From Gemmatimonadaceae bacterium (GTDB lineage: Bacteria > Gemmatimonadota > Gemmatimonadetes > Gemmatimonadales > Gemmatimonadaceae), in contig DATLUQ010000028.1 of the NCBI GenBank assembly GCA_035533015.1, positions 1 through 64,000 on the forward strand: DNA of 64,000 bases, written 5' to 3'. Positions within the stretch are counted from its first letter, which is position 1; every line of letters begins with the position of its first letter. A program made the translations under genes and the position numbers. The notes beneath the pieces are model-generated. The model ran no database searches. It saw only the letters and a list, made by a program, of their open reading frames with translations, and had not been told where the DNA came from. Below are positions 36,924 to 45,731 of this stretch, piece after piece.

Positions 36924-38282
36924 ATGTCGCCCAGTCCGAATCCCGACGTGATGGAGAAACTGGTCTCGCTGTGCAAGCGGCGCGGCTTCGTCTTCCAGTC
37001 TTCCGAGATCTACGGTGGCACCGGCTCGGTGTGGGACTACGGTCCACTGGGCGTGGAGCTCAAGCGGAACATCAAGGACCGCTGGTGGAACGCGATGGTG
37101 CGGGCCCGCGATGACATCGAGGGGCTGGACGCGGCGATTCTCATGCATCCGCGGGTATGGGAGGCGAGCGGCCACGTGGCCGGGTTCACGGATCCGCTGA
37201 TCGACTGCCGCAACTGCAAGCGGCGGTTCCGCGCGGACGACCCGAAGATCAAGGGCACGCCTGGCACGCCCGACGCACAGTGCCCGGCGTGCGGCATGAA
37301 GGGCACGCTCTCGGAGCCGCGCATGTTCAACCTCATGTTCAAGACGTTCATGGGGCCGGTGGAGGACAGTGCGGCCGTGGTGTATCTGCGTCCGGAGACG
37401 GCGCAGGGCATTTACGTGAACTTCCTGAACGTGCAGCAGTCCACGCGGCAGAAGGTGCCCTTCGGCATCGCGCAGATCGGCAAGGCGTTCCGCAACGAGA
37501 TCACGCCGGGGAACTTCATCTTCCGTACGCGCGAGTTCGAGCAGATGGAGATGCAGTTCTTTGTGGATCCCGAAGGCGATCACATGCAGTGGTTCGAGTA
37601 CTGGAAGGGCCAGCGCATGGCCTGGCACCGCGCGCTGGGGCTCGAGGAGGGGCGACTGCTGTTTCATCAGCACACGCCAGAGGAGCTGGCGCATTACGCG
37701 CGCGCCGCGTTCGACATCCAGTTCGACTTCGGCGGCACGCTCGGCTTCCAGGAAATCGAGGGGGTGCACCACCGCGGCGACTTCGATCTGAGCCGGCACC
37801 AGGAGTATTCGGGCAAGAAACTCGAGTATTTCGATCAGCCCAGCAACCGGCGGTTCGTGCCGTTCGTGGTGGAGACGTCGGTAGGCGCCGACCGGACGAC
37901 CCTGGCCGTGCTGGTGAATGCGTATCGCGAGGAGACGGTGGAGGGCGAGGCCGAGGGCCGCACGGTGCTGGGGCTCCATCCATCGCTGGCGCCGATCAAG
38001 GCCGGCGTGTTTCCGCTCGTGAAGAAGGACGGGATGCCCGAGTTCGCCGAGAAGCTCGCCCGCGAGTTACGCAAGGCGTTTCCCGTGTTCTATGACGAGT
38101 CGGGGGCGATCGGCCGGCGGTACCGCCGCCAGGACGAGGTGGGGACGCCGTTCTGCATCACCGTGGATGGTCAGACGATGGCCGACGGCACCGTCACGCT
38201 GCGCGATCGCGACACGCTGGCGCAGGAGCGCGTGGCGGCCGAACGCGTGGGCGCGATGATCGCCGAGCGCGCGAGCGCGTGA
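36924..38282 (+). CDS. glyS: Glycyl-tRNA synthetase, homodimeric (alpha2) type
   Basis: Class II enzyme charging tRNA-Gly. 452 aa, standard for the single-chain type, not the two-subunit GlyQ/GlyS. Motifs: [47 protein letters not shown] (motif 2), and the anticodon-binding C-terminal part. A CxxC pair of a zinc insertion is visible (CRNCK, CPACG). No strong ribosome site before the ATG. Overlaps the next gene by 4 nt (GTGA). Confidence 0.96.
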   Translation: MSPSPNPDVMEKLVSLCKRRGFVFQSSEIYGGTGSVWDYGPLGVELKRNIKDRWWNAMVRARDDIEGLDAAILMHPRVWEASGHVAGFTDPLIDCRNCKRRFRADDPKIKGTPGTPDAQCPACGMKGTLSEPRMFNLMFKTFMGPVEDSAAVVYLRPETAQGIYVNFLNVQQSTRQKVPFGIAQIGKAFRNEITPGNFIFRTREFEQMEMQFFVDPEGDHMQWFEYWKGQRMAWHRALGLEEGRLLFHQHTPEELAHYARAAFDIQFDFGGTLGFQEIEGVHHRGDFDLSRHQEYSGKKLEYFDQPSNRRFVPFVVETSVGADRTTLAVLVNAYREETVEGEAEGRTVLGLHPSLAPIKAGVFPLVKKDGMPEFAEKLARELRKAFPVFYDESGAIGRRYRRQDEVGTPFCITVDGQTMADGTVTLRDRDTLAQERVAAERVGAMIAERASA

Positions 38283-39796
38283 GCATCCTGTCGCTCGACC
38301 GCCTGCGCCGCGAGGGCCAGACGTTCATGCAGGCGATCTCGCGGGAGATCTACCTGGCGCACTCGGGGCAGAAGGCCACCGCGGAGCTGCAGCCCATCTA
38401 CGATCGTCACGCCGGAGTGATGGGGGAGGAGTCGCTGGCCCTGGTGCGCGATGCGTTCCAGGCCGCCGATCCGGCGAGCGACGAGTACCGCGGGCTCCGC
38501 CAACTGCTCGACTGGCAGGTGGAGTCGCAGGTGTCGCGCGCCTTGGCGGCGCTCGATGAGCGTGAGATCGCGTGGGAGGGGCAGGCGCTCGTCACCCTGC
38601 CGGACGGCACCAAGGTGCCCTTCCAGCGGGCGGCGATCGACATCGCCAACAGCACCGACCGCTCGGCGCGGCTGGCGCTCGACGCCGCCCGGGCCGATCT
38701 CGTGCGGGCCGAGTTGGCGCCCATGCGGTTGGAGCACTTCCAGAGCGAGCGCGAGATCGTGGAGCGGCTCCAGCTGGCGCCGGGGTACAACGCGACATTC
38801 GACCTGCTGGCCGGGTTCCCGTTGCTCGAGCTGCGCGCCGAATGCGAGCGGTTCCTGCGCGACACGCGGGCCATGTGGGACGACGTGCATCCCGAGTTCG
38901 TGAAGCGCATACTCGGCATCGCGCCGGCCGACGCGATGCGCGCCGACGCGCTGGCCGTCCTGCGGGCGCGCGAATTCGACGCCGGGTTCCCCTGGGGGCC
39001 GATGCAGGAACGCATCCTGGGCCAGGTGCGCGACATGGGGGTCGTGCCCGACGCCGGCGGCCGGATCGTGTTCGACACGGGCGACCGGGAGGGCAAGCGG
39101 TCGCGCGCCTTCTGCGCGCCGGTGCGCGTGCCGGAAGAAGTGTACCTCGTGCTGCGCGCGCACGGGGGCCAGAACGACTGGAGCACCTTCCTCCACGAAC
39201 TCGGGCACGCATTACATTTCGCTTATATGCGACCGGACCTGCCGTTCGAGTACCGGTGGCTGGGCGACAACTCGGTGACCGAAGCGTACGCGATGCTGTT
39301 CGACCATCGCATGCAGGACGCCGGGTGGCTGGCCCGCTACGCGCCGCTGTCCAGGGCCGACGTGCCGCGGTTCCTGCGCAGCGCCGGCTTCGAGGAACTG
39401 CAGTTCCTGCGGCGCTACTGCGCCAAGCTGATCTACGAGACGCACCTGTACGGCGGCGACGTGTCGTGGGGCGCGCTCCCCGACCTGTACGTGCAACTGC
39501 TCACCGACGCCACGTCGTTCCGCTACGATACCTCGGATGCGTTCGTGGACGTGGATCCCCACTATTACTCGGCGCGATACCTGCGGGCCTGGCAGCTCCA
39601 GGCGCTGTTGGGGGAGACGCTCACCGAGCGGTTCGACGAAGACTGGTGGCGCAATCCGAAAGCCGGTCCGTGGATGGTGGGTGAGCTGTTCGGACACGGG
39701 CAACGGGAGTTGGCGCAGGAGCAGGCGGCGCGCGTATCGGGGAAGTCCCTGGGTTTCGCGCCCCTGGTGCGTGGCGTGGAACGGCTGCTGGGGTGA
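38279..39796 (+). CDS. M3-type oligoendopeptidase
   Basis: 505 aa, mostly helical. Zinc motif HELGHALHF (about residues 305-313) with the third ligand Glu in [11 protein letters not shown], and a C-terminal [16 protein letters not shown] substrate region typical of oligopeptidases of the M3/PepF kind. No signal peptide, so cytosolic peptide turnover is expected. GTG start overlapping the glyS stop. A local AT-rich patch with a TTA codon falls right after HELGHA. Shorter than PepF (about 600 aa), so a separate subfamily is likely. Confidence 0.85.
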   Translation: MSILSLDRLRREGQTFMQAISREIYLAHSGQKATAELQPIYDRHAGVMGEESLALVRDAFQAADPASDEYRGLRQLLDWQVESQVSRALAALDEREIAWEGQALVTLPDGTKVPFQRAAIDIANSTDRSARLALDAARADLVRAELAPMRLEHFQSEREIVERLQLAPGYNATFDLLAGFPLLELRAECERFLRDTRAMWDDVHPEFVKRILGIAPADAMRADALAVLRAREFDAGFPWGPMQERILGQVRDMGVVPDAGGRIVFDTGDREGKRSRAFCAPVRVPEEVYLVLRAHGGQNDWSTFLHELGHALHFAYMRPDLPFEYRWLGDNSVTEAYAMLFDHRMQDAGWLARYAPLSRADVPRFLRSAGFEELQFLRRYCAKLIYETHLYGGDVSWGALPDLYVQLLTDATSFRYDTSDAFVDVDPHYYSARYLRAWQLQALLGETLTERFDEDWWRNPKAGPWMVGELFGHGQRELAQEQAARVSGKSLGFAPLVRGVERLLG

Positions 39797-39827
39797 CGCT
39801 ACCCGTTCCATGCAAGGAGAGAGGAAC

Positions 39828-40514
39828 ATGTCGAAGCCCATCGCCCTCATCACCGGTGCCTCGCGCGGCATCGGGCGCGCCATCGCCCTCCGTCTAGCGA
39901 CCGGCCACGACATCGTGGGCGCGGCGCGCTCGGAGGCGGAATTGCAGACGCTGGCCGCCGAGATCGAAAGAGGCGGCGGGCGTTGCAGGCCGGTCATGCT
40001 CGACGTGACCGATGCCGCCGCCGTCGCCTCCGTGCTCGCCGACGTGCAGGCCGACGTGGTGGTCAACAATGCCGGCGTGGGCGTCATCAAGCCGCTGCTC
40101 GACACCACCCCCGAAGAGTGGCACCGACAGGTGGACGTCAACTTCAACGCGGTCTACCACGTGACGCGCGCCGTGCTGCCCGGCATGGTGGCGCGCGGCC
40201 GCGGTCACGTGGTGATCATCGGTTCGATCGCGGGGCGGAGCGCCTTTGCCGGCGGTGCGGCGTACACGGGTACCAAGCACGCCGTGATGGCGTTTGCCGA
40301 GTGCCTGCTGCTCGAAGTACGGGACCGGGGTGTGAAAGTGTCGGTGGTGAGCCCGGGTGGCGTAGCCACGGATTTCGGGGGCGGGGATCCGGGCGCCAAG
40401 TCGTGGGCGCTCCGCCCGGAGGACGTGGCTGAAGCGGTGGCCCACGTGCTCGCCACGCCACCCAACGTGCTGGTGCACCGGGTGGAAGTGCGTGCGCTAT
40501 CGAAGAAGGGGTAG
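39828..40514 (+). CDS. Short-chain dehydrogenase/reductase
   Basis: 228 aa, standard SDR. TGASRGIGRAIAL (residues 10-22) binds NAD(P); NNAGVG; catalytic Ser in IIGSIAGRSAF, and YTGTKHA supplies Tyr and Lys. PGGVATDF follows. Substrate unknown; the closest general look is that of cytosolic ketoreductases. ATG at 39828 follows AAGGAGAGAGG, which decides the start. Confidence 0.9.
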   Translation: MSKPIALITGASRGIGRAIALRLATGHDIVGAARSEAELQTLAAEIERGGGRCRPVMLDVTDAAAVASVLADVQADVVVNNAGVGVIKPLLDTTPEEWHRQVDVNFNAVYHVTRAVLPGMVARGRGHVVIIGSIAGRSAFAGGAAYTGTKHAVMAFAECLLLEVRDRGVKVSVVSPGGVATDFGGGDPGAKSWALRPEDVAEAVAHVLATPPNVLVHRVEVRALSKKG

Positions 40515-40596
40515 TCCCCTCGCCCGCCCGATGGAATAAACAGCCGTATAAACATCCGTCTGGACCGGTCGGGGCGTTGCCCATACATTCGTAGGC

Positions 40597-42015
40597 GTGA
40601 GCCGGGCCTCAGCGATCTCGGGCGAAACCCACCTGCGCACGCCCGCCGAGGGCGTGGACTTCGGACTGCGGGAGTTGATGGCGGTCCGCGAGATCGTTCA
40701 CGCGTTCCTCACCGCCGACCGCCCCGAAGAGGTCTTCCAGTTCGCCCTTGACCGGGTGAGTCCGGTGGTGGGCGCGACCTTTGCGTGCGTTTACCTGATC
40801 GACGGCGCCTCGGAGTTGATGCGGTTGGCGGCGGCGTACAACTGGCCGGAGCGGTTCACGCCGTTTCTGGGCGAGATGCGGGTGCGGCTGGGGTTCGGCC
40901 CGAGCGGCGAAGCGGCCAGCGAACGGCGGGCCATCGAGGTACCCGACATCTTCTCCGACCCGTCGCTCGAAGATTGGCAGGAGGTCGCCAGCGAGTTGGG
41001 GTTCCGGTCCCTGGTTGCGCTCCCGCTACAGACGGGGGCCGGCGTGCTGGGCACGGTCACTTTCTATTTCGGTGCGGCCGGCGGTTTGAGCGTGGAATCG
41101 CGGAGTCTGCTGCGGATGGTGGCCGACCAGATGGCGGCTACGGCGCAGAAGGCCCGGCTGATCGACGACCTGCGTCGCGCCAACTCGGCCCTCAGCGACT
41201 CCAATGCCGAGCTGGAACGGCAGTACGCCGAGCTGCTCGAGGCGCGGCGACTGCAGGACGAGTTTCTGGCCAATCTGTCCACGGACCTGCGCGCGCCTCT
41301 GGCCGAACTCGTCGGTTACATTTCCAAGGTTCAGGCCGGAGAGACGGGTCCCCTCACCGAGGCCGAGGACAAGGCGCTCGCGGAGGTGAAGGTCTCGGGC
41401 GCGGAGTTGCTGGAGCGGATCGCCAATCTGCTGGAGCTCTCGGAGCTCAAGCGTGGCGAAGTGGAGCCGGCGGTGAGTGTGTTCGACGTGCGCGATCCGA
41501 TGCGTGAAGCGCTGACGATCGCGGCGGGGCGGCGCGACGAGGTGGCGGTGCAGAAGGTCGAACCGGACGACGCGGTGACGATGGCGAGTGATCGCCGGCG
41601 GGTGGTGCGGCTGCTGGTCCGACTCATCGCCAATGCCTATGCGTTCACGGCGCGCGGCACGGTGCGCGCAGTGGTCGAGGTGCACGAGGATCGCGTGGTG
41701 TATCGCGTGGAAGACACGGGCATCGGTATTCCGATCGACGCGCAGCGCTACGTATTCGAGGAGTTCCGGCGTGGCTGGGCGCCGGCGCCGGCGCCGGCGC
41801 CGGCGGAGGGCGGGCGGGTGGGGGCGGGTCTGGGGCTCGCGCTGGCGCGCCGGACGGCGCGGTTGCTGGGCGGCGACATCGTGCTGGTGAGCGCGCCGGG
41901 GGAGGGCTCGACGTTCCGCGTCGAGTTGCCGTTGGTGTACGAGGGGCCCGCCGAGCGGGCAACGGGGGCAGCAGGCCGCACGACGCCTCCGGGAACGAGG
42001 ACCAATCCGGAATGA
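40597..42015 (+). CDS. GAF-domain histidine-kinase homologue lacking the phospho-acceptor His
   Basis: 472 aa, no membrane span. GAF domain at about residues 28-180, coiled-coil near 192-220, then the dimerisation helix where kinases read SHELRTPL; here it is LSTDLRAPLAELVGY, with Thr229 in the His position (ACG at 41281-41283). The ATPase domain keeps the N-box Asn (LIANAYAFTA), DTGIGIP and GAGLGLALARR. Its lid holds a run of four Ala-Pro pairs from a GGCGCC-type microsatellite. It can probably bind ATP but cannot use the standard acceptor. Signal-sensing scaffold or atypical kinase by inference. The next gene overlaps the stop by 4 nt. Confidence 0.88.
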   Translation: MSRASAISGETHLRTPAEGVDFGLRELMAVREIVHAFLTADRPEEVFQFALDRVSPVVGATFACVYLIDGASELMRLAAAYNWPERFTPFLGEMRVRLGFGPSGEAASERRAIEVPDIFSDPSLEDWQEVASELGFRSLVALPLQTGAGVLGTVTFYFGAAGGLSVESRSLLRMVADQMAATAQKARLIDDLRRANSALSDSNAELERQYAELLEARRLQDEFLANLSTDLRAPLAELVGYISKVQAGETGPLTEAEDKALAEVKVSGAELLERIANLLELSELKRGEVEPAVSVFDVRDPMREALTIAAGRRDEVAVQKVEPDDAVTMASDRRRVVRLLVRLIANAYAFTARGTVRAVVEVHEDRVVYRVEDTGIGIPIDAQRYVFEEFRRGWAPAPAPAPAEGGRVGAGLGLALARRTARLLGGDIVLVSAPGEGSTFRVELPLVYEGPAERATGAAGRTTPPGTRTNPE

Positions 42016-42317
42016 CTGCCATGACGCCGTCCAAGATGACGCTGCAGGACTACTTCACTCCGCTGTCGCCCGACGACGTGCTCGCGCGGGCCAACCAGTT
42101 CTTCACCACGCGCAGCCCGTTGTACGCTGCGTTTCCGGACCAGCATGGCGCGGGGTGGGCCAGCTTCCGCGGGCAGGGGGGCGAGGAACTGGTCGTCGCG
42201 GCCGCCCCCGTGGCCGGGGGGAGTCGTGTGACCGGCTCCTCGTACCTATTCACGATGCAGGTGGCGCGGTTCTTCACCACGCTGCCCGCGATGGACAAGC
42301 CGGCGGAGGTCGCATGA
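42012..42317 (+). CDS. Unknown small protein between pseudo-kinase and ubiquitin-like gene
   Basis: 101 aa, soluble, no recognised domain. Contains LQDYFTPLSPDDVLARANQF in the first third and alternates short strands (EELVVAAAPVAGG, SRVTGSSYLFTMQ) later; ends PAMDKPAEVA. ATG overlaps the kinase stop (ATGA) and its own stop overlaps the next ATG (ATGA), so it is translated as part of the run. A small alpha+beta partner of one neighbour is plausible; nothing more can be said. Confidence 0.65.
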   Translation: MTAMTPSKMTLQDYFTPLSPDDVLARANQFFTTRSPLYAAFPDQHGAGWASFRGQGGEELVVAAAPVAGGSRVTGSSYLFTMQVARFFTTLPAMDKPAEVA

Positions 42318-42643
42318 GCGCCGCGCCGTTCGTCACTCAGCTGCGCGCCCGCCGCGACACGATCCGGTTAGGCACGCCCGACGAGAAGACGATCACGATT
42401 CGCGTGGAGATGCCTGAGGTATGGGACACCGTACGGATCGCGGTGCCGGGCTCGGCCAAGGTGGACGTGGTCAAGGTGCGCGCCCTCGAGGCGCTCTTTC
42501 CGCAGGCGCAGTATCACGAGGACTTCGTGGTCAAGCTGCGCGGGTGGGAAGTGCTGAATGAGCACGAGACCCTGGCCGATGCCGGTGTGACGGACGGCGC
42601 GATCCTCCTGCTCACGCACCGCCTCCGCCGCGCGCTGCGCTGA
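42314..42643 (+). CDS. Ubiquitin-like (beta-grasp) small protein
   Basis: 109 aa. After a charged N-terminal 24 residues, the pattern of alternating strands (TITIRVEMP, TVRIAVPG), a helix (VDVVKVRALEALFP), a strand (FVVKLRGWEVL), TLADAGVTDGAILLLT and a basic tail HRLRRALR follows the order of ubiquitin and of small YukD/EsaB-type beta-grasp proteins. The last part resembles the TL-x-D...LHLVLRLR end of ubiquitin in layout. It lacks a C-terminal Gly-Gly, so conjugation by the classical route is unlikely as encoded. Coupled to the previous gene and 24 nt upstream of a deacetylase-family gene. Confidence 0.6.
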   Translation: MSAAPFVTQLRARRDTIRLGTPDEKTITIRVEMPEVWDTVRIAVPGSAKVDVVKVRALEALFPQAQYHEDFVVKLRGWEVLNEHETLADAGVTDGAILLLTHRLRRALR

Positions 42644-42667
42644 TCGCCGCGCGGCTGCCAGGCGCTT

Positions 42668-43594
42668 ATGTCGCTGGCCTACATCTCGCATTCCGACTGC
42701 GGCCGCCACGACACGGGGTGGGGGCATCCCGAGCACGTGGGGCGGCTGCGCGCGGTGCCGCGCGCGCTGCGCGACGACGCGGAGCTGTTTCGCGAGATCC
42801 AGCATGTCGAGGGGCGCCACGCGACCGAGGACGAACTGCGTCTCATCCACGACCCGGCGCACGTGGCGCACGTGCGCACCCTCGCCGAACAGGGTGGGGG
42901 GCGGCTGGATCCCGACACGGTGGTGAGCGAAGGTTCGTGGGACGCGGCCCGTGCGGCGGCGGGCTGCGTGCTCGATGGTGTGGACATGGCATTCGACGGC
43001 CGGGCGAGGCGCAACTTCAGCGTGGTGCGGCCTCCGGGGCACCACGCCCTGCGCGACCGCGGCATGGGGTTCTGTCTGTTCGGCAACGTCGCGCTGGCGG
43101 CCCACTACGTGCGACGGGTGCATGGTGCGGAGCGCGTCCTGATCGTGGATTGGGACGTGCACCACGGCAATGGCACGCAGGCGCTCGTCCAGGACACGCC
43201 GGACATCCGGTTCGTGTCGCTTCACCAGTGGCCCTGGTACCCGGGCACGGGAGCGGCTGGCGACCGCGGCCCACACGGATCGGTGTGGAACGTGCCGATG
43301 CAAGCCGGGCTCGCTCCCCAGCGCTACGTGGACACCTTGCTCGGCGCGGTGGATGACGCGACGCGCGGATTCACGCCTGACCTGGTGCTCGTGTCGGCGG
43401 GGTTCGATTCGCTGGCCGGAGATCCGCTGGGTGGATTCACGTTGGAGTTGGAGCATGTGGCGGCGCTCACGCGGGCGGTGGTGGAACGGGCCGACACGTG
43501 GTGCGGGGGCCGGGTCGTGAGCGCACTCGAGGGTGGATATGCGCCCGACCGCCTGGGGGCGGCGTGTGTGGCACACCTGCGGGCGCTTCGCTGA
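42668..43594 (+). CDS. Histone-deacetylase-superfamily hydrolase
   Basis: 308 aa, standard for bacterial class II-like members. Zinc and catalytic motifs: RPPGHHAL (two His), GFCLFGNVALAA, IVDWDVHHGNGTQ (Asp, His), VSAGFDSLAGDPLGG (Asp) and LEGGYA. Bacterial homologues act on acetylated polyamines, acetoin-related substrates or acetyl-lysine; the substrate is not evident. Its position after a ubiquitin-like gene and before a Ser/Thr kinase gene suggests protein-level regulation, but that is inference. Confidence 0.9.
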   Translation: MSLAYISHSDCGRHDTGWGHPEHVGRLRAVPRALRDDAELFREIQHVEGRHATEDELRLIHDPAHVAHVRTLAEQGGGRLDPDTVVSEGSWDAARAAAGCVLDGVDMAFDGRARRNFSVVRPPGHHALRDRGMGFCLFGNVALAAHYVRRVHGAERVLIVDWDVHHGNGTQALVQDTPDIRFVSLHQWPWYPGTGAAGDRGPHGSVWNVPMQAGLAPQRYVDTLLGAVDDATRGFTPDLVLVSAGFDSLAGDPLGGFTLELEHVAALTRAVVERADTWCGGRVVSALEGGYAPDRLGAACVAHLRALR

Positions 43595-43670
43595 TGCAGC
43601 GGGGGCACCGTCATGCTATGTTGTGAGTCCACGCCAAGGCCATGGCGGCCGACCACGCGGAGCGCGTAGC

Positions 43671-44678
43671 ATGTTCTGTCCGGATTGCGGCACCTGGAAT
43701 CGCGCCACAGCCGAGAGTTGCGCGCGCTGCAGCGCGGCACTCCCGGAGTTGGAGCACGCGCCCAAGGAAAAGCCGAGCGAGACGATTTCGGCATTGCGCC
43801 ACGCGACGGGCAGTCGCTATCGCGTGCTGCAGCGGCTGGGCGGCGGCGGCATGGCCGACGTGTTCCTGGCCGACCACGCGCAGTTGGAACGCCGCGTGGT
43901 GATCAAGGTGCTCCACGCGCACCTGGCCAAGGACTCCGAGATGATGGAACGGTTCCGCCGCGAAGCTCAGGCGGCGGCGCGGCTGGTGCACCCGCACATC
44001 TGCCCGGTGATGGATGCCGGGAGCCAGGGAACGACCGTGTACACGGTGATGCCGTATCTGTCGGGGGGCTCGCTTTCCGATCGGATCGCCAAGCGCCGGA
44101 TGGTCGATCCCGTGGAGGTGGCCACGGCCATCGCGCAGGTTGCGACGGCGCTCGACTACGCGCACCGGCGCGGCATCGTGCACCGCGACATCAAGCCCGA
44201 CAACGTCCTGTTCGACGACGACGGCAACGCGATTCTCACCGACTTCGGCATCGCCGAAGCGCGGCACCATGGGCGTCTCACCGCGTCGGGGCGGGCCATG
44301 GGCACGCCGCATTACATGTCGCCCGAGCAGGCGATGGGCAAGTTGGTGGACGGGCGCAGCGACGTGTACGCGTTGGGCATCGTGCTGTACGAGTCGGCGG
44401 TGGGATTCCCTCCCTTTGACGGGCCCGACGCCTTCTCCGTGGGCTACAAGCAGGTGCACGAGCAGCCCGTGGCGCCCGACCAGGTGGACTCGCGCGTGCC
44501 GGCGACGCTGGCCGCGATCATCATGCAGTGTCTGGCCAAGGCACCGAGCCAGCGATATGCGCGGGCCAACGACCTGGCCGACGCGCTCATCGGGTTCGTG
44601 GAAAGCATGCCGAACAACGAGGCGGCGCACCGTGCGGCGTGGAGCGCGCGCCACCCCACGGAGGCGCCCCCCGCGTGA
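43671..44678 (+). CDS. Ser/Thr protein kinase with N-terminal zinc ribbon, cytosolic
   Basis: 335 aa. Starts with a zinc-ribbon MFCPDCGTWN and CARC (Cys 3, 6, 17, 20), then a full Hanks-type kinase domain: LGGGGMADVFLADH, VVIKVL (ATP Lys), IVHRDIKPDN (catalytic loop), TDFGIAEA and TPHYMSPEQA. No membrane span or PASTA repeats. ATG at 43671 is chosen because it begins the zinc ribbon. An upstream TGCTATGTT (43615-43622) could be an extended -10. Overlaps the epimerase by 4 nt. Part of a window rich in phospho-signalling genes. Confidence 0.9.
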   Translation: MFCPDCGTWNRATAESCARCSAALPELEHAPKEKPSETISALRHATGSRYRVLQRLGGGGMADVFLADHAQLERRVVIKVLHAHLAKDSEMMERFRREAQAAARLVHPHICPVMDAGSQGTTVYTVMPYLSGGSLSDRIAKRRMVDPVEVATAIAQVATALDYAHRRGIVHRDIKPDNVLFDDDGNAILTDFGIAEARHHGRLTASGRAMGTPHYMSPEQAMGKLVDGRSDVYALGIVLYESAVGFPPFDGPDAFSVGYKQVHEQPVAPDQVDSRVPATLAAIIMQCLAKAPSQRYARANDLADALIGFVESMPNNEAAHRAAWSARHPTEAPPA

Positions 44679-45706
44679 TCGCGCTCGCGTATTCGCGGGT
44701 GACCGTTCACACCACGAATCCATTCGTCATCGCTCGCGGGAGCATGTCGGAGTACACGCGCGTGCACGTGACGGTGAGCGATGCCGATGGGGCGCAGGGG
44801 ATGGGGGAGGCGGCGCCGAGCGCGTACTACGGCGAGACGGCCGATACGGTGGTGGCGGCGCTGGAGACGCTGCGGCGGATCGTCGAAGCGGCCGACCCGT
44901 GGGCGCTCGAGGACCTCGAGGCCGCGATGGTGCGCACGTTGCCCGGCAACGCCGCGGCCCGCGTCGCGGTGAGCGCCGCGGTGCACGATCTGGTGGGCCG
45001 GCGGCTGGGCGTGCCGCTGTACCGGCTGTGGGGGCTCACGCCGGCCCACGCACCGCCGTCGAGCTTCACCATCGGCATCGCGCCGACCGAGGACGAGCTG
45101 GTACGGCGTGTGGTACAGGCGTCGGCGTATCCCGTGCTCAAGGTGAAGCTCGGGACCGACCGCGACGACGACATCATGCGGACCGTGCGCGGTGCGGCCC
45201 CGCATAAGGTGCTGCGGGTGGACGCCAATGGCGCGTGGACGCCCGCGCACGCCGTGGAGATGATCGAGCGGCTGGCGCGCTACGGCGTGGAGCTCGTGGA
45301 GCAGCCGCTGCCGGCCGACGACCTCGATGGGCTGCGCTTCGTGCGGGAGCGCTCGGCGCTCCCCATCATCGCCGACGAGTCGTGCGTCACGAGCGTTGAC
45401 ATTCCGCGGCTGGCGGGGGCCGTGGACGGCATCAACATCAAGCTCGCCAAGTGCGGCGGCCTGCGGGAAGCGCAGCGCATGATCGCCACGGCGCGGGCGC
45501 ACGGGCTGCGTGTGATGATGGGGTGCATGATCGAGACCAGCCTCGGCATCACGGCGGCCGCGCACCTGGCGCCGCTCCTGGATTACGCCGACCTGGACGG
45601 TGCCGCGCTGCTGGCCGATGATCCGTGGGTGGGGGCCGCGATCGTGGGTGGCCGCATCGACATTCCCGACGCGCCGGGGCTGGGAGTGCGGCGGCGCGGA
45701 CGCTGA
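44675..45706 (+). CDS. Dipeptide epimerase (L-Ala-D/L-Glu type), enolase superfamily
   Basis: 343 aa. Muconate-lactonising subgroup: KVKLG (catalytic Lys in KxK), VDANGAW, VEQPLPAD, IADESC (metal Asp/Glu) and INIKLAKCGG (second Lys). Family enzymes epimerise L-Ala-D-Glu from recycled peptidoglycan; other dipeptides are possible. MurQ, AnmK and an amidase occur later in the window, which suits wall recycling. GTG start overlapping the kinase stop (GTGA). Confidence 0.88.
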   Translation: MIALAYSRVTVHTTNPFVIARGSMSEYTRVHVTVSDADGAQGMGEAAPSAYYGETADTVVAALETLRRIVEAADPWALEDLEAAMVRTLPGNAAARVAVSAAVHDLVGRRLGVPLYRLWGLTPAHAPPSSFTIGIAPTEDELVRRVVQASAYPVLKVKLGTDRDDDIMRTVRGAAPHKVLRVDANGAWTPAHAVEMIERLARYGVELVEQPLPADDLDGLRFVRERSALPIIADESCVTSVDIPRLAGAVDGINIKLAKCGGLREAQRMIATARAHGLRVMMGCMIETSLGITAAAHLAPLLDYADLDGAALLADDPWVGAAIVGGRIDIPDAPGLGVRRRGR

Positions 45707-45731
45707 CGCGTCGCGCGGCCACAGGCGCCGC

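Noticed and set aside
36924-38282. Frameshift or fusion in glyS
   Set aside because: Length and all motifs agree with the homodimeric type; no disruption.
42314-42643. A ubiquitin-conjugation system of the bacterial E1/E2/DUB kind
   Set aside because: No E1, E2 or deubiquitinase gene is near and the small protein ends in ALR, not Gly-Gly.
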